DNA of 61,662 nt from UBA5734 sp964499985 (lineage in GTDB: Bacteria > Bacillota > Clostridia > Saccharofermentanales > UBA5734): contig CAZCMX010000005.1 of assembly GCA_964499985.1 (NCBI GenBank), positions 1-61,662 on the forward strand, read 5' to 3'. The notes beneath the pieces are model-generated. The model did not search any database and was not told the origin of the DNA. It saw only the letters and a list, made by a program, of their open reading frames with translations. The position numbers and the translations under genes were made by a program. Positions 24,419-33,500 of this stretch are shown one piece after another. The stretch's first letter is position 1. Each line of letters begins with the position of its first letter.

Positions 24419-25615
24419 CTGTCCCGCCAGATATCCCGTTGAACAGGCTGCCTGCAGATTGAATCCGCCCGTATCACCATCCAGATCGAGGACCTCTCCG
24501 GCAAAATAAAGGCCAGGGGAGATTTTCGATTCCATCGTGGCGGGATTGATCTCGCGCAGGGCCACGCCGCCTGCGGTGACCATGGCCAGATGGACCCCCT
24601 GGGTTCCCGTGACCTTCAGTTGCCAGTTCTTCAGGAGCTGGGCGATTGGCTCGGCCAGCCGCCGGCCAGCCTGGGCTGCCATCCGGTCCGCAGGGATATT
24701 AGCCTGTGCCAGCAAGGGAGATACCAGGCGATGGGGCAGGAAGCGGTCCAGACTGTTCTTGACCTGCTGGCGCCCGTTCTGGGCAAATTGCTCGAGGATG
24801 GCCAGAACCAGGTCTTGCTGGCTGATGGCAGGCAACAGGTCGATCTGCAGGCTGGCTGGCCCGGCCAGCTCACGGGACAAGCGGAGGATGACCGGTCCGG
24901 AGACGCCCTTATGGGTGAGCAGCAGATCGCCCTGGCAAGTGACTGGCTTCTGTCCGGGCTGTACGAGACGGACAACCACATCGGGCAGGGCGAGGCCGGC
25001 CAAATCACGAATGAAGGTCTGTTCGACCACCAGGGGGGCGAGGGCTGGCCGTGGCTGGACAATGGTATGACCAAGCTGAGCTGCCAGGCGGTAACCATCC
25101 CCGGTGGATCCAGTTCCAGGATAGGTCATACCGCCTGTGGCCAGGATGACTGCACCTGCTCTCAGGCTGCCCTGGCTGGTGGTCAGTATATAAAAATCTT
25201 CTTCTCGCTGGATGGATTCGACTGCGGTGTCCGGCAGCAGCTGGACACCTTGCTTCTGGCCATAGCGGAGCAAGGCCGACAGGACATCTCCAGCCTGGTT
25301 GGAAACCGGAAAATACTTGCCCTGGTGGTCGACCTTGCAGGCAACCCCTTGCCGGGCCAACAGCTCCAGCAGCTCATTGCGGTACATCACTTGCAGGGCC
25401 GGATGCAGAAACCGGCCCTGGCCAAAAAACTGATCGATGAAGGTCTCGCGGTCAACGGCAGTGGTGATGTTGCAGCGGCCGGCGCCGGTGATCAGCAGCT
25501 TCTTGCCGGGGGTATGGTTTTTCTCAACCAGCCGGACCGGTGCCTGGCATTCAGCAGCCCGCCCGGCTGCCAGAAGCCCGGCCGGGCCTGCTCCGATGAC
25601 GATTACAGGTCGCAT
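24374..25615 (-). CDS. BaiN/HI0933-family FAD-dependent oxidoreductase
   Basis: This 413-residue flavoprotein has the N-terminal dinucleotide motif VIVIGAGPAGLLAAGRAAE, the family signatures KKLLITGAGRCNITT near residue 38 and ATGGMTYPGTGSTGDGY near 160, and a C-terminal FAD motif LYFAGEVLDLDGDTGGFNLQ. HI0933-type proteins include BaiN, proposed to act in bile-acid dehydroxylation, but most have no known substrate. The gene is convergent with the zinc-ribbon gene and overlaps its 3' end by 45 bases. Confidence 0.9.
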   Translation of the reverse strand: MRPVIVIGAGPAGLLAAGRAAECQAPVRLVEKNHTPGKKLLITGAGRCNITTAVDRETFIDQFFGQGRFLHPALQVMYRNELLELLARQGVACKVDHQGKYFPVSNQAGDVLSALLRYGQKQGVQLLPDTAVESIQREEDFYILTTSQGSLRAGAVILATGGMTYPGTGSTGDGYRLAAQLGHTIVQPRPALAPLVVEQTFIRDLAGLALPDVVVRLVQPGQKPVTCQGDLLLTHKGVSGPVILRLSRELAGPASLQIDLLPAISQQDLVLAILEQFAQNGRQQVKNSLDRFLPHRLVSPLLAQANIPADRMAAQAGRRLAEPIAQLLKNWQLKVTGTQGVHLAMVTAGGVALREINPATMESKISPGLYFAGEVLDLDGDTGGFNLQAACSTGYLAGQSAAAALLGHSGNNR

Positions 25616-25633
25616 GGATGGACACTCCGTGAT

Positions 25634-26053
25634 TCAATATCCCTCATTATAGCATGGTCGCTCGCAGCAGGGCCGCAAGTGCCCACGGCGGATATACTCA
25701 TCGAGCCAGCGCTGGGCGGTCAGGGGGTTGTTCGGCTTTCCCTGGCCGGACCGGACCAGGTCTGAGTTCAGGTAATGCGCCTCCAAAGCCTGTGCCAGGC
25801 TATACAGGTCGGCAGGCGACAGATGCAGGGCTTTGCACAGCTCCTCGAATGTCTTTATACTGAATTGGGCCTTGCCATTTTCAATGGTGCTCAGGTAGGA
25901 GGCATGGCAGCCAGCCCGTTCAGCGACATTTTCCTGGGTCAGGCTCTGCTGGACCCGGAACTGCCGCAGGATCAGGCCGAGCAGGATACAGGACAGATAG
26001 GGGGTCCGGCTGACCTGACGGTTCTTTTGTCCGAATTGGGGTGTCTTTTTCAT
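25634..26053 (-). CDS. XRE-family transcriptional regulator
   Basis: The 139-residue protein has a single helix-turn-helix of the Cro/C1 type (residues 25-85: QSLTQENVAERAG, ASYLSTIENGK, FEELCKALHLSPADLY). The C-terminus is Cys/Arg-rich (RPCCERPCYNEGY), which may bind metal or sense redox. AAGGAG on the minus strand seven bases before the ATG at 26053 decides the start over an upstream ATG at 26137. It is divergent from hflX, and imperfect inverted repeats (GTGA...TCAC) lie between them. Confidence 0.83.
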   Translation of the reverse strand: MKKTPQFGQKNRQVSRTPYLSCILLGLILRQFRVQQSLTQENVAERAGCHASYLSTIENGKAQFSIKTFEELCKALHLSPADLYSLAQALEAHYLNSDLVRSGQGKPNNPLTAQRWLDEYIRRGHLRPCCERPCYNEGY

Positions 26054-26173
26054 AAGCTTCTCCTTGTGTTCATGATGGGGATCGGCGAAATCAAAGGCAG
26101 ACCAGGCAAGATCAAAGGATAAGAATCTTGTTATCACTATATTAAGCTATTTTCTCGATGAACGTGATACGAT

Positions 26174-26201
26174 TTGTCACAATTTTGAGGTTAATTATTT
26201 A
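26174..26201 (+). promoter_or_regulatory. Possible hflX promoter in an AT-rich divergent region
   Basis: TTGTCA (26174-26179) and TATTTA (26196-26201) are 16 bases apart. The -35 overlaps a GTGATACGATTTGTCAC imperfect inverted repeat (26164-26180), a possible operator for the divergent XRE regulator. Confidence 0.4.
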
Positions 26202-26233
26202 AAGTGTTGCAGATCGCAACACCAGGGGGGACC

Positions 26234-27505
26234 ATGCCAGAAACAAATAATGAACTTGCGATCATCGCCGGCCTGACGCCAGAGTCCGGTGAGGCCGCCA
26301 TGGATTTTGCCGAACGATCATTGGATGAGCTGACTGAGCTGGCCGAGGCCGCCGGGGCACAGGTTGTTGCGAGGGCCTTGCAGCACCGCCAGGCTCCGGA
26401 GCCTGCCACCTATCTGGGCAAGGGCAAGCTTGAAGAAATCGCCCGCTCGGCACAGGATTTGCAGGCGACCTTGCTGATCTGTGATGATGAGCTCTCGGGA
26501 TCACAGATCCGGAATATTGAAAACCTGACCGGACTCAAGGTGGTCGACCGGACCTTTCTGATCCTGGACATCTTCGCCCAGCGGGCCCGGTCACGCGAAG
26601 GCAAGCTGCAGGTTGAGCTGGCCCAGCAGCAGTATCGCCTCAGCCGGCTGGTCGGCCTGGGCCAGGCCCTGTCACGACTGGGTGGCGGCATCGGGACACG
26701 CGGCCCGGGCGAATCGCAGCTGGAGTCAGACCGGCGCCACATCAACCGGCGCATCAGCACCCTGAAACGGGCCCTCGCTGAAGTATCGGTCCGCCGGGAC
26801 CAGACTCGAAAACAGCGCCAGAGCCAGGATATCCTGACCCTGGCGGTTGTTGGCTATACCAATGCAGGCAAATCCACCTTGATGAATGCCCTGTGCCAGG
26901 CCGATCTGCTGACTCTGGACCAGGTCTTTGCCACGCTGGATCCGGCCGCCCGCCGCCTGGTCCTGCCGGACCAGCAGCCGGTCATCCTGATTGATACCGT
27001 CGGCTTCATCAGGAAGTTGCCCCACCAGCTGGTGGATGCATTCCGTTCGACTCTCGAGGAGGTCACCCAGGCCGATGCGATCCTGCATGTGCTGGACTGT
27101 TCGGACCCGCAGGCCACCCTGCAGCGGGATGTTGTCGAGCAGCTGCTCAATGAGCTGGGCGCAGCCGGCAAGCCCCGCCTGACCGTCCTCAATAAGATCG
27201 ACTTGCTCGGACCCTTTGAACGGACCGGCCTTGGCTTGCTCACGGGCAAAGAAGCTGCCCTCCTGGTCAGTGCCCGGACCGGTGAAGGCCTGCCTGAGCT
27301 GGTGGCGGCGATCAGCCGCCTGGCTGCCGAGCAATTCATTCCGATTGACCTTGTCCTGCCCTATAGCAAGGCCAGCTGGATCAACCGGATCGAGCAACAG
27401 GGCAAAGTCGAACAGATCGAGTACACTGAAGAGGGGATCCGGATCGTTGCCCGGGTTCGCCAAGCCTTGTTTCACCCCTTGCAGCGGGAAATCAACAAGC
27501 GGTAG
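26234..27505 (+). CDS. hflX: Ribosome-associated GTPase HflX
   Basis: The 423-residue GTPase has the HflX N-terminal domain (TYLGKGKLEEI, CDDELSGSQIRNIE), the glycine-rich linker GIGTRGPGESQLESDRR, and G motifs GYTNAGKST, DTVGFIRKLPHQLVDAF and NKID. It splits stalled or heat-damaged 70S ribosomes. A GTG ten codons upstream is open, but GGGGGG directly before the ATG at 26234 favours the shorter form. Confidence 0.95.
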   Translation: MPETNNELAIIAGLTPESGEAAMDFAERSLDELTELAEAAGAQVVARALQHRQAPEPATYLGKGKLEEIARSAQDLQATLLICDDELSGSQIRNIENLTGLKVVDRTFLILDIFAQRARSREGKLQVELAQQQYRLSRLVGLGQALSRLGGGIGTRGPGESQLESDRRHINRRISTLKRALAEVSVRRDQTRKQRQSQDILTLAVVGYTNAGKSTLMNALCQADLLTLDQVFATLDPAARRLVLPDQQPVILIDTVGFIRKLPHQLVDAFRSTLEEVTQADAILHVLDCSDPQATLQRDVVEQLLNELGAAGKPRLTVLNKIDLLGPFERTGLGLLTGKEAALLVSARTGEGLPELVAAISRLAAEQFIPIDLVLPYSKASWINRIEQQGKVEQIEYTEEGIRIVARVRQALFHPLQREINKR

Positions 27506-27508
27506 AAT
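27479..27508 (+). promoter_or_regulatory. Possible promoter of the MarR-ACP-lipid kinase genes
   Basis: TTGCAG (27479-27484) and TAGAAT (27503-27508) are 18 bases apart and lie across the hflX stop codon. Confidence 0.45.
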
Positions 27509-27551
27509 GGAAGCCTAATCGAGCAGGAGGTGCCAGGCGACAGGCCAAGAC

Positions 27552-28034
27552 GTGATGAATGAATTTGACCAGACAATCAACGACCTGCTGCTGGATATTT
27601 TCGACAAAATCCTGGTCACTGAAGAAAAGGCCCTGCGCAGGGGCAATTTCAGTGATATTTCGGTCGCCGAGATGCATGCGCTCGAAAGCATCGGTCCATA
27701 TGAGCGCCGGACGATGAGCGAAACGGCCGCCATGCTGGGGGTTACGACGGGTACCCTGACGGTGGCGGTCGACCGGCTGGTCCGCAAGGGCTATGTCGAG
27801 CGCCACCGCGATCCGAGCGACCGCCGGATTGTCCGCGTGGCACTGACCCGCAAGGGCAAGCTGGCCTTCAGGATGCACAACAAATTCCACAAGCTGCTCG
27901 TCGACCGTCTGGTGGGCCCGCTCGATCCGGCCGGCCGGGAGATCCTGCTCAAGACCTTGCGCCAGATCGATCTCATCGTCAAGGAACAATACGAACGGTA
28001 TGTCCTGTCTGAGGGTACGGAGGATGAACCATGA
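27552..28034 (+). CDS. MarR-family regulator, FabT-like
   Basis: The 160-residue winged-helix protein has the MarR pattern: ISVAEMHALESIG, TMSETAAMLGVTTGTLTVAVDRLVRKGYVER (helix-turn-helix), then the wing RDPSDRRIVRVALT and a long C-terminal dimer helix. It lies directly before an acyl carrier protein gene (ATGA overlap), as FabT does in streptococcal fatty-acid clusters, so control of lipid genes is a fair inference. The start is unclear: GTG 27552 or ATG 27555 both lie about 21 bases from the only good AGGAGG (27525-27530). Confidence 0.85.
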   Translation: MMNEFDQTINDLLLDIFDKILVTEEKALRRGNFSDISVAEMHALESIGPYERRTMSETAAMLGVTTGTLTVAVDRLVRKGYVERHRDPSDRRIVRVALTRKGKLAFRMHNKFHKLLVDRLVGPLDPAGREILLKTLRQIDLIVKEQYERYVLSEGTEDEP

Positions 28035-28288
28035 CTGCTAATCGTCCGGAGCAGGTTTTTTCTGAAGTCGCCGAAACCGTGGCCGCCATAGCCGGAGTCG
28101 CCATCGACCAGATTGACCGGGAGACGGAGTTGATCCGGGATCTCGATCTCGATTCCCTGGCCATGTACGAGATCGTCATCGATCTCGAGGAAGCCTTTGA
28201 CCTGAGAATTTCCGACTCGGACCTGGACAAGATCCGCACCGTTGGCGATGCCGTCCAATATATCCTGGCAGCCATCCAGGCCAGCTGA
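28031..28288 (+). CDS. acpP: Acyl carrier protein
   Basis: The 85-residue acidic four-helix protein has the phosphopantetheine site DLDSL with Ser42, preceded by TELIRDLD and followed by MYEIVIDLEEAFD. It carries acyl chains as thioesters. Its start overlaps the regulator stop and the lipid-kinase gene follows within six bases, so it is not in a fab elongation operon here. It may serve phospholipid acylation with the nearby PlsC rather than being the main fatty-acid-synthesis ACP; this is inference. Confidence 0.9.
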   Translation: MTANRPEQVFSEVAETVAAIAGVAIDQIDRETELIRDLDLDSLAMYEIVIDLEEAFDLRISDSDLDKIRTVGDAVQYILAAIQAS

Positions 28289-28293
28289 TTGCT

Positions 28294-29205
28294 GTGGCGG
28301 CAGGCTATTCCTTCCTGTTTCTGATCAACCCTGCGGCCGGACAGCCCAAGCATCCGGGCCTGGTGCAGCAGCTGACTGCTGCAGTCGCCTATCCCGGCAG
28401 CCCACATACCTGTGAAATCCAGATGACCCAGCGGGCCGGGCATGGCGCAGACCTGGCCACTGCCTTTGCCCGCCGCCATGGTGAACGGGCGATTGTGGTG
28501 GCTTGCGGCGGCGACGGCACAGCGCATGAAACCGCCCAGGCCTTGCTCGGCACACCGGCCGCCCTGGCCATTTTGCCGCTGGGGACTGGCAATGACTTTG
28601 CCCGGGCTTTCCTGTCCAGTCTGGACCTTGACACCCTCCTCGCAAGAATCCGCCAGCCGCAGATCCGTCCCATCGATCTGCTCGAGGTCAACGGGCGGAT
28701 GTGTCTCAATATCACGTCCTTTGGCTTTGATACACGTGTCCAGTCGCTCATGATGGCCATCAACCGCCGTTTCCGCTGGCTGGGCCGGTTCAGCTATCCC
28801 CTGGCCATCGCGCTGGGGCTGGCCGGCAATAAGACTTTCCTGCTCAGCTCAGCCATGGATGGCGGCTCGCGCCAGGAGGTCCGCTATATCCTGGCCGCCC
28901 TGTGCAATGGCCGCTATTATGGCGGTGGCTTCAACCCGGCCCCTGCGGCGAGTGTCGAGGATGGCCTGATTGAATGGGTCCAGGTCGACACCCTGCCACT
29001 GGCGCGCATCCTGGGTCTGATTCCGCGGTACAAAAAAGGCCGCCACTTGGGCGACCCTGCTGTCCATTGCTCGAAAGTCTCTTCTGGCCATCTGTGGGCC
29101 GCGCCCGGCCACGTCCTGCTGGGCAATATCGATGGTGAACTGTTCGAGGCCACCGAGATCACCTTCCAGATCAGGCCCGGCGCGATCCGGTTCGCCTTTT
29201 TCTGA
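28294..29205 (+). CDS. Diacylglycerol/lipid kinase (YegS/DgkB family)
   Basis: The 303-residue protein has the DAGK catalytic motifs: FLINPAAG near the N-terminus, ACGGDGTAHE near residue 70 and LGTGNDFARAF near 96, plus the C-terminal beta-sandwich seen in YegS/DgkB (NGRYYGGGFNPAP, VDTLPLARIL). It phosphorylates diacylglycerol or related lipids at the membrane, returning them to phosphatidate. It starts with GTG six bases after the ACP stop. Its neighbours (ACP, PlsC) fit a lipid role. Confidence 0.9.
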   Translation: MAAGYSFLFLINPAAGQPKHPGLVQQLTAAVAYPGSPHTCEIQMTQRAGHGADLATAFARRHGERAIVVACGGDGTAHETAQALLGTPAALAILPLGTGNDFARAFLSSLDLDTLLARIRQPQIRPIDLLEVNGRMCLNITSFGFDTRVQSLMMAINRRFRWLGRFSYPLAIALGLAGNKTFLLSSAMDGGSRQEVRYILAALCNGRYYGGGFNPAPAASVEDGLIEWVQVDTLPLARILGLIPRYKKGRHLGDPAVHCSKVSSGHLWAAPGHVLLGNIDGELFEATEITFQIRPGAIRFAFF

Positions 29206-29208
29206 GGC

Positions 29209-29979
29209 TCAGGTGGCGGCCAGGCCCCTGCTGAGCCGGTAGGCGCTGGCTTGGGCTTCCATCCAGGCCACCAGTGCTTCGGTCAGTTCCTTGGCATTCT
29301 TGAATTCCTTCGGGTCGAAGGGCTTGCCGAACACCACGGTGATTTCGCGGCGCTTGCCAGTCTTGCGGTCAAACGGACGGGGCCATTTCATATGGCGACT
29401 GAACACCTCATAACCACCCTCGATGAATACGGGCAGCAGCGGGACTTTGCTTTTGATGGCGATATAGGCGGCACCGTCCTTCATCTCGCCCAGCTCGCCA
29501 GTCGGGGAGCGGGTGCCCTCCGGATGGACCAAAAGGATATTGCCCTCCTCGACCTTTTTCTTGGCAATGATCAGACCACGGATGGGATTGCCGAAGCGGT
29601 CGACCGCGATGCCGCGGCCTACCCGGACGATCAGCTTGCCGAACAGGCCATGCTGGTCCTCGAGGTCCTTGGCGGTCAGGCTGGCCAGCTTCTTGAAATG
29701 GAACCGGGGCAGGAAAGCACTGATCAGAAGACCGTCGACATAGGTCTGGTGATTGGCTGCAATGACATAAGGGATCTGGGTGGGGATATTCTCCGTGCCC
29801 CGTGCCCTCAGGCGGACAATCAGGCGCGTGACAAAAAGCCCGCCATAAAAGCCGAGTGTGCCGACCACGCCGCGGCGGATCGGATAACGGCTCTCCTCTG
29901 ACTCCGGATTCGCAGCATGGGGCGCTGGATCGGCAGGCGTACGAGGGCTTTGAGTGGCTGGTGAATGGTTTGTGTTCAA
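29209..29979 (-). CDS. plsC: 1-acyl-glycerol-3-phosphate acyltransferase (PlsC)
   Basis: The 256-residue protein has the acyltransferase block I NHQTYVD (HxxxxD), block II-like KKLASLTAKD, and block III PEGTRSPTGEL. It makes phosphatidate in the membrane. The N-terminus is a Pro/Ala-rich tail of about 30 residues before a hydrophobic segment (GTLGFYGGLFVTRLIV). Translation appears to start at TTG (29979) behind GGAGG at the right spacing. It is convergent with the lipid kinase gene, four bases away, and divergent from the thioesterase. Confidence 0.9.
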   Translation of the reverse strand: MNTNHSPATQSPRTPADPAPHAANPESEESRYPIRRGVVGTLGFYGGLFVTRLIVRLRARGTENIPTQIPYVIAANHQTYVDGLLISAFLPRFHFKKLASLTAKDLEDQHGLFGKLIVRVGRGIAVDRFGNPIRGLIIAKKKVEEGNILLVHPEGTRSPTGELGEMKDGAAYIAIKSKVPLLPVFIEGGYEVFSRHMKWPRPFDRKTGKRREITVVFGKPFDPKEFKNAKELTEALVAWMEAQASAYRLSRGLAAT

Positions 29980-30024
29980 ATTGTTAACCTCCGGGTAAAG
30001 ACCTTGGAACCAAGGTTTCTTCGA

Positions 30025-30053
30025 TTGCAGGATACCACAGTTATTGTTAAAAT
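30025..30053 (+). promoter_or_regulatory. Promoter of the thioesterase-addBA genes
   Basis: TTGCAG (30025-30030) and TAAAAT (30048-30053) are 17 bases apart with an extended -10 TG at 30045-30046. Confidence 0.6.
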
Positions 30054-30087
30054 TATAGAATTCTTATCACATAAAAGGGTCGTTGCC

Positions 30088-30546
30088 ATGGAAAAGCAAT
30101 CCTGTTCCAGCTTGCCCGGTCATGCCGTGACCTTGCAGGTCCGCTATTATGAAACCGATGCCATGGGCATTGTCCATCATTCCAATTATATCCGCTGGTT
30201 TGAAGTGGCCCGGACGGATTACCTGCGGGCCGTCGGCTTGCCATACCGCGAACTGGAGCAGGACGGGACGATGAGTCCTGTGATCGGGATCCAGTGTGAC
30301 TATGTCCAGAGTGCCCGCTATGATGACACGATCGAGGTCCGGGCCTGGGTTTTTGCCTATGATGGCGTCCGCCTGACGATCGCCTACCAGGTCACGCGGC
30401 AGGGCCAGGTGCTGTGTCGCGGCAAGTCCCAGCATGCCTTTATCCACAATGGCCGGCCGGTGGCCCCGAAACGCAGCCTGCCCCATGTGCATCAGGTCCT
30501 CAGTGACTGCCTGCAGCGTGACAGCCAGAGCCAGCCTGATTCATGA
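30088..30546 (+). CDS. YbgC-type acyl-CoA thioesterase (hotdog fold)
   Basis: The 152-residue protein has the 4-hydroxybenzoyl-CoA thioesterase signature VRYYETDAMGIVHHSNYIRWFEVAR with the catalytic Asp and His, split here by notation at ETDAMG and VHHSNY (residues 21-32). Such enzymes release acyl groups from CoA or ACP. The ATG at 30088 gives the usual N-terminus although the frame extends upstream without a plausible start. Its stop overlaps the addB start by four bases, an odd pairing that likely only reflects shared transcription. Confidence 0.87.
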   Translation: MEKQSCSSLPGHAVTLQVRYYETDAMGIVHHSNYIRWFEVARTDYLRAVGLPYRELEQDGTMSPVIGIQCDYVQSARYDDTIEVRAWVFAYDGVRLTIAYQVTRQGQVLCRGKSQHAFIHNGRPVAPKRSLPHVHQVLSDCLQRDSQSQPDS

Positions 30547-33500
30547 CCGTTCGCCTGTTGCATGGCATCCACGCCGCTGCCCTGAGAGCACAATGCCTGC
30601 GCGAGGTATTCGCCTGGACCGGCCAGTGGCCTGACAAACGGGCGATCATTCTGGTTCCGGAGCAAGCCAAGCTCGATTTTGAACAGGCTTATCTGCAGCA
30701 GTCAGGCTCTTCCGGCCTCCTCATGGCGGAGGTCCTCAGTTTCCATCGCCTGGCCACGCGCCTGTCTGGCGAAGCTGGCCAGCTGACCGGACCTTGTCTG
30801 GGCCAGACCGGCCAAGCCATGCTGCTCTACCGCCTGCTCCAGGAGTCCTCCCATGAGCTCAAAGCCTATGCCCGCCTGGCCGACAAGCCGGGCTTCATCC
30901 GCCAGATCATGGCCGTCCTCGGCGACCTGAGGCGATACCAGGTGGATGCGGCGACTTTGTCCGCCCTGACCACACAGATCACCGACAAATCTTTGCGGGA
31001 CAAGGTCTTTGACTTGGCCCTGCTGATGACCCGCTACCGGCAGGCCCTGACCGAGCTGGACCTGTTCGATCCGGACGATGAGCTGGACCGCCTGGCCAGC
31101 CTGTTGGAAACCCCAAAGGGCCTGGCCCGTCAACGCCTCGGTGACCTGGCAGGCACCTCGGTCTGGGTGGCCGGCTTTGGCGAATTGCGCAATTTCACAC
31201 CCCAGGAATATGCCATTCTCGACCAGCTGGTCCGGCGCTGTGCCCAAGTCACCGTCACGGCGCTCTGTGATTTCATCCCGGCGGATGCCCTGGCTGTCGA
31301 ACTCGGCCCTGATCTGTTCCTGCCCGGCCGGCGGACGGCCTGGCAGCTGGTCCGCCGTTTCCGGCCTGTGGCCACAAAATGGGTCGAACCGGACTGGAGC
31401 CCGGCCAATGCCAGCCTGGCCCGCTTTCTCGGCGCTCCGGCCGCTGAAACCCGTCCGGAGCCGGCCTGCCTGAAGCAGATCCTGGCGGCCCAGCCCGATG
31501 ACCTGGCCACCCATCTGGCCAGGGAAATCTGCCGCCTGGTCCGTACGGATGGCTACCGGTATCGGGACATCATCATCGCTGTCTGTGATCCGGCCCAGGA
31601 CCTGCCGCGGATCCAGGCTGTCTTCAGCCAGCATGGGATTCCCTTGTTCCTGGATCAGGTCCGCTCGCTGTCCGGCAGCGCCGTGATGCGCACGGTTCTG
31701 GCCGTCCTCGACATCCTGCGCCAGGGCTTCTCGCGCCTGCCTGTGATGCGGGCCCTGCGGGCCGGTCTCCTGGTCTTTGATCCGGCAGCAGTCGATGAAT
31801 TCGAAAATGTCGTCCTGGCCCGGGGACTGTTCCACCTGGAGCGCCTGCTCGAGCCGGAAGCGGGTGAGCCGGAAATCCTGGCCATGATCCGCCAGTCGGT
31901 TTTCCAGCCGGTCCAGGCGTTCGGGGCGGCCATGCAGACCGCCAGAACCGGCAGCCAGCGCGCAAGTGCTCTGGTCGCCTACCTCGAGGCCAGTGGCCTT
32001 CGCTCACAATGCCAGAGCCTGATCGACCATCTGACCGCACAGGCGGACCAAGAGAGCTCACTGGCGGTGGCCAAAGCCTGGAACGCGCTTCTCGATGTCC
32101 TGGACCAGCTGAACCAATTTGCCGGACCGGCCCCGATGAGTCTTGCGACCTTCCGCGACCTGCTATCGGCCGGGCTGGACAATGCCGACAGTGGCGTATT
32201 GCCGTCCGCACTGGACCAGGTGGCGATCGGCAATCTGGCCCATGCCCGCCAGCGGCAGGGCAAGATCTTGTTTCTCTACAATGCCAGCTCGAGCCTGTTT
32301 CCGCCCGGCGCTCCGCCGGAAGGCCTGCTCAAGGACCGGGACCGCCAGAGCCTGTCCAGCCTGATCGGCCAGTCCCTGCCCAGCAATGCCAGAGACCAGG
32401 TTTTTTCCGATGCCGCGATGATCTACAGCCTGCTGACGCTGCCATCGGAAAGTCTGGTTGTGCTGGCGCCGGCCTCGGATCCATCCCGCTATGTCGAACA
32501 ACTGGCGGAATGGAGCGGCCAGCCAGCCGAGCTGCTGCCCGTTGCCAACGACTCCGGCAAGTCCGGGCTGAAGAATTCCGCTGACCTGCAGGTGAACATT
32601 GAAGCCAGCCTGGTGGAGCAACGGTTCGGGACCACTTTGCAAATGAGCGTGTCACAATTGGAAAAATATGCAGCCTGCCCCTTCCAGCATCTGGCAGCCC
32701 ATGCCATTGGCTTGCTGGAACGGGACATCTATGAACCAGAGCTGTCTGATGCCGGCACCTTGCTGCATCGCCTGGCAGAAGCCAGTCTGCAGCGATTGCA
32801 ACAGGAGCTGGTCCAGCTGCCGGATGACAGCTCCAGAGAGGACCGGATCCGGGCCTGGTTGTCTGGCGGCCTGGAACCGGTGCTGCGCCAGGCCTGGCAA
32901 CAGCTCCAGAGTGAACCTGCGCTTGGCCGGTTTTTTGTGCCGGGGATCCGGGCCTCGGCCGGCCGGCGGCTGGAAAAAGTGGCCCAGACCTCGATAGCCG
33001 CGCTGCTGCGCCAGCTGCTGGCCCAATCCTTTGCCCCGCGGCTGTTCGAATGGTCGTTCGGCCCTCGTCAGAACAATGCTCTGAGCCTCGAGCTGGACCC
33101 CCGGCACCGGGTTTTGCTCAACGGTATCGTCGACCGGATTGACCTGCGCCAGACGGATGGGCAGGAGCAGTTCCGGGTGATTGACTACAAGTCCGGCCAT
33201 CAGCAAGTCAACTACGATGCACTGTATCACGGGCTGCAATTGCAGCTGCCGGCCTATCTGGCGGCTTACCAGAACAGCCATCCCGGCCAAAAGGCGGCGG
33301 ATGCCTGCTATTTCCATTTTGACCAGCCGATTCTGCGCCAGGAACCGCATGAACAGCCCGACCAGGCCGAGATCATCCGCCGGCTCGACAAACGGTTTGC
33401 CCTGACCAGCCTCAAATTGCCGCCGGAAACGCTGGACCAGCTCCAGGCTCTGACCCGGGCACGGATTTGCCGCTGGGCCCAAGACCTGGTCCAGGGAGAA

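Noticed and set aside
24590..25765. Plus-strand frame of 391 codons antisense to the BaiN-like gene
   Set aside because: The reverse strand encodes a complete flavoprotein with all FAD motifs; the plus-strand translation has none.
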